From contig NZ_CP084758.1 of the NCBI RefSeq assembly GCF_020535565.1, positions 4,787,001-4,851,000 of the forward strand: 64,000 nt of DNA, given 5' to 3'. Positions within the stretch are counted from its first letter, which is position 1; each line of letters begins with the position of its first letter. Of the stretch, positions 1 through 7,531 are shown piece after piece. The position numbers and the translations under genes were made by a program. Below the pieces are notes generated by a model, which was not told the DNA's origin, made no database searches, and saw only the letters and a program-made list of their open reading frames with translations. Source of the DNA: Shinella sp. XGS7 (GTDB taxonomy: Bacteria > Pseudomonadota > Gammaproteobacteria > Burkholderiales > Burkholderiaceae_C).

Positions 1-955
1 CGGTACGCCGCCGCTCCGCCGCCTCCATGGGGCCGGCCGCGCGCAGACGCATGAAGCCCGACACCGCGTCCATGAAGGCCAGCTCGGGCAGCCAGCGCTG
101 CAGCGACCAGGCGGGCGCGCCCGCCTCATCGCCACCGCGCACCTGCACCCAGCCCGCCGGGCCGCCGGCCATGGGCTGCAGCTGCATCCAGTCGCCGCGC
201 GTACCCGTCACCCAGTAGGCAAAAGCCTGCTGGGGCTGGAACTCGATGGAGCGCCCCGGCGCCTCGCTGCGCGGCTCGCTGCGCAGCTGCATGGCCTGGC
301 GGAAGTCGCGGTCCACCCGCGCCAGCTCCTCGCGCGTGATGCGCCGCGGCGCCAGGGCCAGGGCTTGCGCCGGCAGGCCGGCCTCCAGCCGCCCCAGGCC
401 CGGCGCCAACTCGAAGCCCAGACGCTCCTCCACCGGCCCCTGCGGCCCCTGGCGCACAAAGCGCAGATAGCTCTGCAGATAGAACTGCCCGCCCTGCTCG
501 AAAAGCCGGCCCCAGACCAGCACCGCGCTCTGGCCCGGCTTGAGCGCGCCGCTGCCACCCGGGCGGCCGATCTGCGTCAGCACCTTGTCCACATCGCAGA
601 GTTCGCCCGGCATGGCCTGCAGATGCTTGGCGCCGATGGAGCCGTACTTGAGCAGGCCCATCAGCAGTTCCAGATGAACCAGGGACGCGAGCTGCTGGCT
701 GGCCCGCTCCAGCTCCTGCGGCACCCGCGCCCCGGCGCCCTCCCCACCCAGGCGCGGCGCCTCGTAGCGGTAGGGCAGCACCAGCAGATTGAGCGCCGCG
801 CCGGAGAAGACCGAGGCGTACTCGCAGGGCTCCACCCCGCCGGCGCGCGCGGCACCAGGCGCCAGCGCCGCGGTGGCGGACAGCAGCAGGGGCACGAGCG
901 CGCGGCGGCAGCGCCGCAGGAGAGGGATCAAGGAAGGAGCGGTCAGGGACTTCAT
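1..955 (-). CDS. Exported protein of unknown function (3' end cut by window edge)
   Basis: Reading the minus strand from the ATG at 955 gives an open frame that runs off the left edge (about 318 codons visible). The first 40 residues contain an Arg-rich start and a hydrophobic Leu/Ala stretch ending in an Ala-x-Ala-type site, so it is probably secreted. The mature part begins with a Cys-containing segment (GGVEPCEYASVF) and then a mostly soluble sequence rich in Leu, Gln and Arg. I recognise no family. It lies 1 bp after the stop of the next upstream gene (957-1808), so the two are surely co-transcribed. The antisense frames here lack signal peptides and look like GC shadows. Confidence 0.6.
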   Translation of the reverse strand, partial: MKSLTAPSLIPLLRRCRRALVPLLLSATAALAPGAARAGGVEPCEYASVFSGAALNLLVLPYRYEAPRLGGEGAGARVPQELERASQQLASLVHLELLMGLLKYGSIGAKHLQAMPGELCDVDKVLTQIGRPGGSGALKPGQSAVLVWGRLFEQGGQFYLQSYLRFVRQGPQGPVEERLGFELAPGLGRLEAGLPAQALALAPRRITREELARVDRDFRQAMQLRSEPRSEAPGRSIEFQPQQAFAYWVTGTRGDWMQLQPMAGGPAGWVQVRGGDEAGAPAWSLQRWLPELAFMDAVSGFMRLRAAGPMEAAERRRT

Positions 956-956
956 C

Positions 957-1808
957 TCAATCCTCCTCGGCATCACAGGGGCGGGCGGCCTCACGCAGGC
1001 GCAAGAGGCCCAGGCGCGGATAGGCGGCATCGGCCTTGGCTTGGCTCACGGCCTGGCCGGCCGCACTGGCGATCTGCTCGCGCAGGCGCGCGAGTTCCTC
1101 CTTGCTGCGCCCCACCAGGGGCCGGCGCGCGATGGCCGCCAGCAGCTGGCCGGCGCGGCAGAGATTGCGGTGCGCCAGCTCGTAGCTGCGCTCGCGCAGC
1201 AGCTTGAGACCGAAGGCGCTGGCCACAAAGGCGTCGATATCGCTGGGCCGGGCGATCAGCTGCACCGGGTCGGGCGTGGGCGCCGCCCCAGCCTCGGGAT
1301 AGCGCAGGCGCTGCAGGGCCGCGCTGCCGCCACCCGCGCCCGCCTGCTCATTGGCCGCCTGCTGCAGAGGCACCAGCAGGTAGTTCATCTGGGCCTGGGG
1401 CTGGGGTTTGCCGTCGGGGCCGCTGGCGCCGCTGAGCTGGCCCCAGACCTCCAGCAGCACGCGCCGGGTGTGCAGGGCGTCCACGATCTCGCGGCCGAAG
1501 TCCTGGCCGTCCAGGGCCGGGGCGCGACCCGGGCAGGCCACGAAGCGCACATCGCTGCCGGGCGAGAGCACCCAGCGCGCATCGCGGTTCTGGTCCAGCT
1601 CGAACTGCAGCTGCTGCAGAAACTGGCGCGGCTGGCCCGGCTGGCCCGGCTGGCTGAGCAGGCTACCGCTGGGCTCGCTGAGGAAGACGGTGAAGCGGCC
1701 GGGCACGGGCTGGCAGTCCACCAGGGCGGCCCGGGCCGGCGCGGCGCCGCAGAGCAGGCTCAGGGCCAAGACCAGGACCAAGAGGCTGAATCGCAGTGAC
1801 ATGGGCAT
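957..1808 (-). CDS. Exported protein of unknown function, 283 aa
   Basis: The protein starts with a clear Sec signal peptide (hydrophobic core at about residues 6-22, cleavage near ARA-A at 27-28). The mature part has two early Cys residues (DCQPVPG and FVACPG), which may form a disulfide in the periplasm. No catalytic motif is visible. It sits between the edge gene (1-955) and the membrane protein at 1827-2594, all on the minus strand with gaps of 1 and 18 bp, so the three probably form one envelope-related operon. Function unknown; the pattern of secreted, secreted, membrane-anchored proteins is the only clue. Confidence 0.75.
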   Translation of the reverse strand: MPMSLRFSLLVLVLALSLLCGAAPARAALVDCQPVPGRFTVFLSEPSGSLLSQPGQPGQPRQFLQQLQFELDQNRDARWVLSPGSDVRFVACPGRAPALDGQDFGREIVDALHTRRVLLEVWGQLSGASGPDGKPQPQAQMNYLLVPLQQAANEQAGAGGGSAALQRLRYPEAGAAPTPDPVQLIARPSDIDAFVASAFGLKLLRERSYELAHRNLCRAGQLLAAIARRPLVGRSKEELARLREQIASAAGQAVSQAKADAAYPRLGLLRLREAARPCDAEED

Positions 1809-1826
1809 CCTCCTTCAATCGCCCGC

Positions 1827-2594
1827 TCAGAGCGCGGGCTGCTCGAGCTGGCTCAGCGCCTCGCGCACGCTGCGCTGCAGGCGCGGGTAGTCCTCTTTCG
1901 CGGCGGCGGCGGGCTCCCTCAGCAGGGCTTCCAGGGCCTGGGGCTGGCCGGCGGCCGCCGCGTCCACCAGGGCCAGGTAACGGCGCAGCGCGGGCCGGGC
2001 CTGCTGGCAGCCATGCTGGCCCAGCATCTGCACCGCCAGCTCATGCGCCTGCCACTCGTACTGGCGGCGCAGGCCCAGCAGCCGGGGCAAGGCCTGGCAC
2101 AGCAGGGCCGGCTCGCGCAGGGCCAGGGCGTTCAGGCCCTCGGCCGCGGCCAGCATCTCGATGCCGCTGCCACGCAGCACGCTCAGCAGGCCCGGCAGCG
2201 CCGGCTCGCCATAGGCGGCCAGCAGGATGGCCGCGCTCTTGAGTTCCGGCTCGGTGGGCGGCTGGCCGCGCTCGCGGCCCTGGCCGTAAAGCTGCTGCAG
2301 CAGGCCCTGCATCTCCTTGGTGTAGCTCAGGTCCAGCTGGCGCTGCTTGATGGCCAGGTCCACCGAGTCCTTGAGCGCAAAGCCCAGCACCAGCAGCACT
2401 GCGGCGGCCAACAGCTTGGGCAGCTCGGCGCCCATCCAGGCGACCAGACGCGCGGGCCAGGGCTTGGGCGGCGAGGGTGATGGCGGCGGCGGCGGGGGCG
2501 GGGGAACAGGCCCCTCCAGCCTCACCGTCAGCAGAAGTTCCGAGCGCGCCATCCGGGCTTCTTGCTGATCCGCCGGGTCCACCGCATCCACCAT
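1827..2594 (-). CDS. Membrane-anchored protein with polyproline segment, 255 aa
   Basis: The frame extends upstream, but the ATG at 2594 is chosen because a GGGAGG ribosome-binding site lies about 7 bases before it. Residues 29-45 are almost all proline (eight in a row), followed by one predicted membrane helix at about 59-75. The C-terminal 170 residues are Leu/Ala-rich and helical, with spaced repeats of the kind seen in HEAT-like proteins. The likely topology is a short cytoplasmic N-terminus and one helix. It is first in the three-gene minus-strand operon at the left edge. A run of prolines predicts EF-P-dependent translation. No named family recognised. Confidence 0.65.
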   Translation of the reverse strand: MVDAVDPADQQEARMARSELLLTVRLEGPVPPPPPPPPSPSPPKPWPARLVAWMGAELPKLLAAAVLLVLGFALKDSVDLAIKQRQLDLSYTKEMQGLLQQLYGQGRERGQPPTEPELKSAAILLAAYGEPALPGLLSVLRGSGIEMLAAAEGLNALALREPALLCQALPRLLGLRRQYEWQAHELAVQMLGQHGCQQARPALRRYLALVDAAAAGQPQALEALLREPAAAAKEDYPRLQRSVREALSQLEQPAL

Positions 2595-2688
2595 GCCGCC
2601 CCTCCCGGGCCCGCGGGAAGACGGGCCGACAACCCGGGTTCTCGCGCGATTACGACGGCTGGTCAAACCCTAGGACGCAGGGCGCCTG

Positions 2689-2831
2689 GCAGGCTGTTGA
2701 AAAACGTAGCGAGGACGGCCAGCGGCTAGGCGCCCGGAGCGCAGGAACCGGAACGTACTTCCTGTACGTGAGGATTCCGAGCACCGCGCAACGACGCAGA
2801 TGGTCGCCGCAGTAGTTTTTCAACAGCCTGC
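2689..2831. mobile_element. MITE-like element with perfect 17-bp terminal inverted repeats
   Basis: Positions 2689-2705 (GCAGGCTGTTGAAAAAC) and 2815-2831 are exact reverse complements and bound a 143-bp segment with no open frame. Inside is a further dyad: ACGTAC at 2753-2758 and GTACGT at 2764-2769, embedded in an imperfect longer stem. Ends of this type are common in non-autonomous repeats of beta- and gammaproteobacteria. I see no clear target-site duplication. It lies between the divergent gene at 2594 (minus) and the ABC importer at 3045 (plus), upstream of the importer's promoter. Confidence 0.7.
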
Positions 2832-2859
2832 TAGGGGAATGCCACGAGATGGGGCGTGA

Positions 2860-2906
2860 TGCACCACTTTGGCCTTGACAAAACTGTATACAGACTGCGA
2901 TGGTGC
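2860..2906 (+). promoter_or_regulatory. Putative NtrC-type enhancer region with internal palindrome
   Basis: TGCACCA at 2860-2866 matches the left half of the NtrC consensus (TGCAC-N7-GTGCA) and is followed by CTTTGG, a partial right half. TGGTGC at 2901-2906 is an opposite half-site. They lie about 50-97 bp upstream of the -24 GG of the sigma-54 promoter at 2956-2971, the usual distance for an NtrC enhancer. Between them is the perfect palindrome CTGTATACAG (2884-2893), which could instead be a repressor operator of GntR type. The assignment is by eye. Confidence 0.45.
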
Positions 2907-2955
2907 TTGTATGCAGTTGTTCGCCCATATCGGCCGTTTCCGTGCCCGTTTGGCG

Positions 2956-2971
2956 TGGCACAGAGCTTGCT
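2956..2971 (+). promoter_or_regulatory. Sigma-54 (RpoN) -24/-12 promoter
   Basis: TGGCAC (2956-2961), five bases, then TTGCT (2967-2971) matches the sigma-54 consensus TGGCAC-N5-TTGCW exactly, with the invariant GG at 2957-2958 and GC at 2969-2970 ten bases apart. Transcription would start near 2982, giving a leader of about 60 bases before the importer ATG at 3045. The known roles of RpoN suggest nitrogen-limited expression of the ABC importer and porin. Confidence 0.75.
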
Positions 2972-3044
2972 GATCAGGGCTATCGCGCCGCTGCCCGTCC
3001 CAGGGTCAGACGGCCTTCGCCTCAGCCATCGGAGACATGCACGC

Positions 3045-4130
3045 ATGAGCCTCAGCCGCAGCAACCGCCTCAACCCCTCCTCCACGCTCGCCGGCCGTCG
3101 CCGCTGGATGGTGGCCACCGCCCTGGGTCTGAGCGCCCTGGCCAGCGGCGGCAGCGCCCTGGCCCAGGCGGCCACGCCGCTGAAGTTCCAGCTGGACTGG
3201 CGCTTCGAGGGCCCCTCAGCCCTCTTCCTGCTGCCCATTGCCAAGGGCTATTTCAAGAACGTCGGCCTGGACGTGAGCCTGGACGCCGGCAATGGCTCGG
3301 GCGGCGCGGTCACGCGCGTGGCCTCGGGCTCCTATGACCTGGGCTTCGCCGATCTGGCGGCCCTGATGGAGTTCCACGCCAATAACCCCGACGCGCCCAA
3401 CAAGCCCGTGGCGGTGATGATGGTCTACAACAACACGCCCGCCGCGGTGCTGGCGCTCAAGAAGAGCGGCATCACCGGCGTGGCCCAGCTCTCGGGCAAG
3501 AAGCTGGGCGCGCCGGTCTTCGACGCCGGCCGCCGCGGCTTCCCCATCTTCGCCAAGGCCAACAAGATCGAGAACGTGAGCTGGGTCAGCATGGACCCGC
3601 CGCTGCGCGAGACCATGCTGGCACGCGGCGATGTGGACGCCATCACCGGCTTCTCCTTCACCTCCCTGCTCAATCTGGAGGCGCGCGGCGTGAAGGCGGC
3701 GGATGTGGTCACCTTCCCCTACCCCGACTACGGCGTGAAGCTCTATGGCAACGCCATCATCGCCAGCCCCAAGCTGATCAAGGAGAAGCCCGAGCTGATC
3801 AAGGCCTTCCTCTCGGCCTTTGCCAAGGGTGCCAAGGAGGTGATGGCCAATCCGGATGCCGCCATCGCCTTCGTCAAGCAGCGCGACGCCATCATCAACG
3901 AGGCCCTGGAGAAGCGCCGCCTGCGCATGGCCATCGAGGCCGTGGTCGCCAGCCCCGACGCCCGCGCCGAGGGCTTCGGCCAGGTGATGGGCCCGCGCCT
4001 GTCCCTGATGGCCAGCCAGATCTCCGACGCCTACGGCACCAAGACCCGCGTGGTGCCGGAGGCCGTGTGGAACGGCAGCTTCCTGCCGCCGAAATCCGAG
4101 CTCGATACTGTCCTGCCCCCCAAGAAATGA
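3045..4130 (+). CDS. ABC transporter periplasmic substrate-binding protein (NMT1/SsuA-type), 361 aa
   Basis: The ATG at 3045 follows GGAGA nine bases upstream and opens a protein with a twin-Arg-like start (RRRWMVATALG) and a signal peptide ending near ALAQA (about residue 43). The mature protein begins with FQLDWRFEGPSALFLLPIAKGYF, typical of the NMT1/THI5-like, SsuA/ThiY family that binds sulfonates, pyrimidine precursors, nitrate or related nitrogen compounds. It is followed by its ATPase (4242) and permease (5060) genes and a porin. The exact ligand cannot be read from the sequence. The perfect sigma-54 promoter suggests a nitrogen source. The repeat at 4131-4214 starts right at its stop codon. 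Confidence 0.88.
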   Translation: MSLSRSNRLNPSSTLAGRRRWMVATALGLSALASGGSALAQAATPLKFQLDWRFEGPSALFLLPIAKGYFKNVGLDVSLDAGNGSGGAVTRVASGSYDLGFADLAALMEFHANNPDAPNKPVAVMMVYNNTPAAVLALKKSGITGVAQLSGKKLGAPVFDAGRRGFPIFAKANKIENVSWVSMDPPLRETMLARGDVDAITGFSFTSLLNLEARGVKAADVVTFPYPDYGVKLYGNAIIASPKLIKEKPELIKAFLSAFAKGAKEVMANPDAAIAFVKQRDAIINEALEKRRLRMAIEAVVASPDARAEGFGQVMGPRLSLMASQISDAYGTKTRVVPEAVWNGSFLPPKSELDTVLPPKK

Positions 4131-4214
4131 CCCACCCCCTACGCGCTTCGCGCGCCCCCTCGAGGGGGCGGTGCCGGCCGCCCGGCCAAGCCGGATCGGC
4201 GGCACCCGCTGGGG
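4131..4214 (+). repeat. Dispersed palindromic repeat, copy A
   Basis: The element begins directly after the stop codon of the binding-protein gene (CCCACCCCCTACG...). It contains a perfect 16-base palindrome GCCCCCTCGAGGGGGC at 4154-4169 and a second stem built on GCCGG/CCGGC further on. Copies B (34538-34617) and C (18099-18176, minus strand) share the same order: CCCCCTACG-like start, palindrome, then a CCGGCAAAGCCGG-like stem. The position between a binding-protein gene and its ATPase resembles REP-type intercistronic elements, which are known to protect the upstream mRNA or lower downstream expression. Confidence 0.75.
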
Positions 4215-4241
4215 AACACCATCATGTGTAGAGAGTGAGTC

Positions 4242-5063
4242 ATGAGCAGCAATGATCCCTATGTCGACTTCCGGCGGGTCTGGCTCGCCTACAACGAGCA
4301 GCTCTGGAAGCAGGGCAAGTTCGCCGTCGAGGACATCTCCCTGACGCTGAAGAAGGGCGAGTTCGCCGCCATCGTCGGCCCCTCGGGCTGCGGCAAGTCC
4401 ACCTTCATGAAGCTGGCCACCGGGCTCAAGAAGCCCAGCCGCGGCGAGATCCATGTGGCGGGTCAACCGGTCACGGGGCCGCTGAAGATCAGCGGCATGG
4501 CTTTTCAGGCGGCCAGCCTGCTGCCCTGGCGTACCACGCTGGCCAATGTGATACTGCCGCTGGAGATCGTGGAGCCCCACCGCTCCCAGCTGCGCGCGCG
4601 GCGCGCCGAGTACGAGGCCCGCGCCCGCGAGCTGCTGGCCAGCGTGGGCCTGGCCGGCTATGAAGACAAGTTCCCCTGGCAGCTCTCGGGCGGCATGCAG
4701 CAGCGTGCCAGCATCTGCCGCGCGCTGATCCACGAGCCCCAGCTCCTGCTGCTGGACGAGCCCTTCGGCGCGCTGGACGCCTTCACCCGCGAGGAGCTCT
4801 GGTGCGCGCTGCGCGATCTGCAGGCGGCCAAGGGCTTCAATGTGATCCTGGTGACGCATGACCTGCGCGAGAGCGTGTTCCTGGCCGACACCGTCTATGT
4901 GATGAGCAAGAGCCCGGGCCGCATCCTGTACCGCCGCGAGATCGAGCTGCCGCGGCCGCGCGATCTGGAAGTGACCTACAGCCCCGCCTTCAGCGAGATC
5001 GTGCACGAGCTGCGCGGCCATATCGGGGCGCTGAGGAAGACCGGCGCGGAGGTGGCGCAATGA
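4242..5063 (+). CDS. ABC transporter ATP-binding protein (SsuB/TauB-type), 273 aa
   Basis: This is the cytoplasmic ATPase of the importer. The Walker A motif is GPSGCGKST (about residues 46-54), the signature is LSGGMQQR (about 149-156), Walker B is LLLLDEPFGALDAFTRE, and the switch His is in VTHDLRESV. These spacings and the DEPFGALD wording are those of the nitrate/sulfonate/taurine ATPase family. The stop overlaps the permease start by four bases (ATGA), indicating translational coupling. The gene is separated from the binding-protein gene by 111 bp holding repeat copy A. Confidence 0.92.
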   Translation: MSSNDPYVDFRRVWLAYNEQLWKQGKFAVEDISLTLKKGEFAAIVGPSGCGKSTFMKLATGLKKPSRGEIHVAGQPVTGPLKISGMAFQAASLLPWRTTLANVILPLEIVEPHRSQLRARRAEYEARARELLASVGLAGYEDKFPWQLSGGMQQRASICRALIHEPQLLLLDEPFGALDAFTREELWCALRDLQAAKGFNVILVTHDLRESVFLADTVYVMSKSPGRILYRREIELPRPRDLEVTYSPAFSEIVHELRGHIGALRKTGAEVAQ

Positions 5064-5833
5064 ACTACCGGGCCCAACAACTCTTCCAGCGCTTCGCGCC
5101 CTGGCTGCTGCTGGCCGCCATCCTGCTGCTGTGGCAGCTGCTGTGCAGCGCGCTGCAGGTCTCGGACTTCATCTTCCCCAGCCCCTGGTCCATCGCCCAG
5201 GCCCTGGTGGAGCACCACCAGGCCATCCTGGGCCATGCCTGGCGCACCTTCTGGGTGACGCTGGTGGGCTTCGGTCTGGCCATCATCGTGGGCGTGCTGC
5301 TGGGCTTTCTGATGGGCAGCTCCCAACTGGCCTACAAGGCCATGTACCCGCTGATGACCGGCTTCAACGCCCTACCCAAGGCGGCCTTCGTGCCCATCCT
5401 GGTGGTCTGGCTCGGCATCGGCATCGGGCCGGCCATCCTCACCGCCTTCCTGATCAGCTTCTTCCCCATCATGGTGAACATCGCCACCGGCCTGGCCACG
5501 CTGGAGCCCGAGCTGGAGGACGTGCTGCGCGTGCTGGGCGCGCGCCGCTGGGACGTGCTGATCAAGGTGGGCCTGCCGCGCTCCCTGCCCTATTTCTTCG
5601 CCGCGCTCAAGGTGGCGATCACGCTGGCCTTTGTGGGCAGCACGGTCTCGGAGATGACCGCCTCCAACGAGGGCATCGGCTATCTGCTGATCTCGGCCGG
5701 CGCCTCCATGCAGATGGGCCTGGCCTTTGCCGGCCTGCTCACCGTGGGCGTGATGGCCATGCTGATGTACGAATTCTTCGCGGTGCTGGAGCGCCGCCTC
5801 ACCGGCTGGGCCCACCGCGGCAGCCAGCACTGA
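5060..5833 (+). CDS. ABC transporter permease (SsuC/TauC-type), 257 aa
   Basis: An integral membrane protein with about six hydrophobic helices, starting with one at residues 12-32. The cytoplasmic EAA-type loop, which contacts the ATPase, is visible as LEDVLRVLGARRWDVLIKVGLP (near residue 155-176). It belongs to the BPD_transp_1 fold used by nitrate, sulfonate and pyrimidine importers. ATGA overlap with the ATPase gene upstream; a porin follows 50 bp downstream, so importer and outer-membrane channel may be co-expressed. Confidence 0.9.
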   Translation: MNYRAQQLFQRFAPWLLLAAILLLWQLLCSALQVSDFIFPSPWSIAQALVEHHQAILGHAWRTFWVTLVGFGLAIIVGVLLGFLMGSSQLAYKAMYPLMTGFNALPKAAFVPILVVWLGIGIGPAILTAFLISFFPIMVNIATGLATLEPELEDVLRVLGARRWDVLIKVGLPRSLPYFFAALKVAITLAFVGSTVSEMTASNEGIGYLLISAGASMQMGLAFAGLLTVGVMAMLMYEFFAVLERRLTGWAHRGSQH

Positions 5834-5883
5834 GCCCGGCACCGCCCGGCCCCCCGATTCCCCAACCAGAAAGTCGAACCCCG

Positions 5884-6891
5884 ATGAACAAGAAGACCCC
5901 CCTCGCACTCGCCACCCTCCTGCTGGGCCTGGCCACCAGCCCCGCCGCCCTGGCTCAGAGCAGCCAGGTCACGCTCTACGGTCTGATGGACCTGAGCGTG
6001 GGCGCCACCAAGAACGTGGGCGCCGCCTCCATCAAGGGTGTGGAGAGCGGCAAGATGAGCACCAGCTACTTCGGCATGAGCGGCCGCGAGGATCTGGGCA
6101 GCGGCCTCTCCGCCTTCTTCACCCTGGACAGCTTCCTGCGCGCCGATGTGGGCAGCAACGGCCGCTTCAATGGCGACAACTTCTGGGCCCGCAATGCCTT
6201 TGTGGGCCTGCAGAGCCAGGACCTGGGCCTGGTCCGACTGGGCCGCAACACCACGCCGCTGTTCGTGCAGACCCTGCTGTTCAACGCCTTTGGCGACTCC
6301 TTTGGCTACTCGCCCAGCATCCGCCACTACTTCAGCGCCGGCGCCACCGCGGGCGGCACCACGGCCACCGGCGACACCGGCTGGAGCGACTCGGTGCAGT
6401 ACCTCAGCCCCAAGTTCGGCGGCTTCAGCTTCGGCGCCATCGTGGCCGCGGGTGAAGGCTCGGGCGGCAAGAACTACGGCCTGAACGCCGGCTATGGCGA
6501 AGGCGCTTTCGCGGCCAGCTTCAACTACCAGAACGTCAAGAAGGACGGCGCCACCCCGGTGGCCGACAGCAAGACCTGGCAGGCTGCCGCGTCCTATGAC
6601 TTCAAGGCCGTCAAGCTCTTCGGCCAGTACGGCAAGGTGGAGAACGTGACGAGCGGCGTGGACTACAAGATCCTGGGCCTGGGCGCCGCCGTGCCCCTGG
6701 GCGATGGCAAGCTGCTGGCCCAATACGGCCGCCTGGACGCCTCGCGCGGCGCCGACCGCAAGACCTTCACCTTCGGCTATGACCACTACCTGTCCAAGCG
6801 CACCGATGTCTACGCCGTGGCCATGAGCGACAAGCTGGACGGCCTGAGCAGCGGCACCAGCTATTCCCTGGGCATCCGCCACCGCTTCTGA
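5884..6891 (+). CDS. Gram-negative porin (outer-membrane channel), 335 aa
   Basis: The ATG at 5884 opens a signal peptide (MNKKTPLALATLLLGLATSPAALAQ) followed by SSQVTLYGLMDLSVGA, the typical first strand of betaproteobacterial trimeric porins. Alternating aromatic/hydrophobic residues, a region resembling loop 3, and the C-terminal phenylalanine after GIRHRF (needed for BAM recognition) all fit a 16-strand general porin. Length is normal. Lying 50 bp behind the ABC permease, it probably supplies outer-membrane passage for the same solute. An 11-bp stem at 6973-6995 follows. Confidence 0.9.
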   Translation: MNKKTPLALATLLLGLATSPAALAQSSQVTLYGLMDLSVGATKNVGAASIKGVESGKMSTSYFGMSGREDLGSGLSAFFTLDSFLRADVGSNGRFNGDNFWARNAFVGLQSQDLGLVRLGRNTTPLFVQTLLFNAFGDSFGYSPSIRHYFSAGATAGGTTATGDTGWSDSVQYLSPKFGGFSFGAIVAAGEGSGGKNYGLNAGYGEGAFAASFNYQNVKKDGATPVADSKTWQAAASYDFKAVKLFGQYGKVENVTSGVDYKILGLGAAVPLGDGKLLAQYGRLDASRGADRKTFTFGYDHYLSKRTDVYAVAMSDKLDGLSSGTSYSLGIRHRF

Positions 6892-6972
6892 GCCCACTCC
6901 GCCAGGAGATCGCCGGGAGATTGGATTCGCGGCCATACTGCGGTGCGCGGCACCCCGCCGCCTCACCGTGCC

Positions 6973-6995
6973 AGGGCCGCCCGCCGGGCGGCCCT
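6973..6995 (+). terminator. Stem-loop after the porin gene
   Basis: AGGGCCGCCCG (6973-6983) pairs perfectly with CGGGCGGCCCT (6985-6995) around a single base. It is followed by only a short T-poor tail (TGTCT), so it may be a weak terminator or an mRNA-stabilising 3' hairpin rather than a strong intrinsic terminator. Confidence 0.5.
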
Positions 6996-7022
6996 TGTCT
7001 GACTGATGGAGATCTCCCGACC

Positions 7023-7496
7023 ATGCGTTTCAAGCTCCCCTCCTGGACCCCGGCCCTGGCCCTGCTCTTGAGCGCCCTGGGCGTCCAGGCCCAGTCGCTC
7101 AAGGCCGAGCAGGCCTGGGTGCGCGCCACCGTGGCCCAGCAAAAAGCCACCGGCGCCTTCATGAATCTCTCCAGCAGCCAGGCCGGCCGCGTGGTGGAAG
7201 CCCGCTCGCCGGTGGCCGGCGTGGTGGAGATCCACGAGATGAAGATGGAGGGCAATGTCATGAAGATGCGCGCCCTGCCCGCGCTGGAGCTGAGCGCCGG
7301 TCAGCGTGTGGAGCTCAAGCCCGGCGGCTATCACATCATGCTGATGGACCTGAAGCGCCCGCTCAAGCAAGGTGAGGAGGTACCCATCTCCCTGGTCTTC
7401 GAAACCCAGGGCGGCAAGCGCGAGACGCTGGAGATCAAGGCCCCCGCACGCGCCATGGCCGCCCCGGAGGGCGGCCACGGTCAGCACAAGCACTGA
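7023..7496 (+). CDS. Periplasmic copper chaperone, PCu(A)C family, 157 aa
   Basis: The ATG at 7023 follows GGAGA and begins a signal peptide cleaved near VQAQS. The mature protein has the PCu(A)C copper-binding residues: HEMKM, a further Met about ten residues on (VMKM), then HIMLMDL, matching the H-x-M ... M ... H-x-M pattern. A His-rich tail (GGHGQHKH) may add metal binding. Proteins of this family deliver Cu(I) to the CuA site of cytochrome c oxidase. No Sco or oxidase gene is adjacent; the convergent gene ends at 7532. Confidence 0.88.
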   Translation: MRFKLPSWTPALALLLSALGVQAQSLKAEQAWVRATVAQQKATGAFMNLSSSQAGRVVEARSPVAGVVEIHEMKMEGNVMKMRALPALELSAGQRVELKPGGYHIMLMDLKRPLKQGEEVPISLVFETQGGKRETLEIKAPARAMAAPEGGHGQHKH

Positions 7497-7531
7497 GCGG
7501 TGCTCAGGCCGGGCTCGAAGCACGACTGAGC

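Noticed and set aside
365..1799. Plus-strand ORFs of 280 and 336 codons at the left edge
   Set aside because: The minus strand has two frames with good signal peptides; the plus frames are Arg/Gln/Gly-rich without signals or motifs.
2875..2912. Sigma-70 promoter using TTGACA at 2875-2880
   Set aside because: The -35 is perfect but no acceptable -10 lies 16-18 bases downstream; the sigma-54 element nearby explains the gene better.
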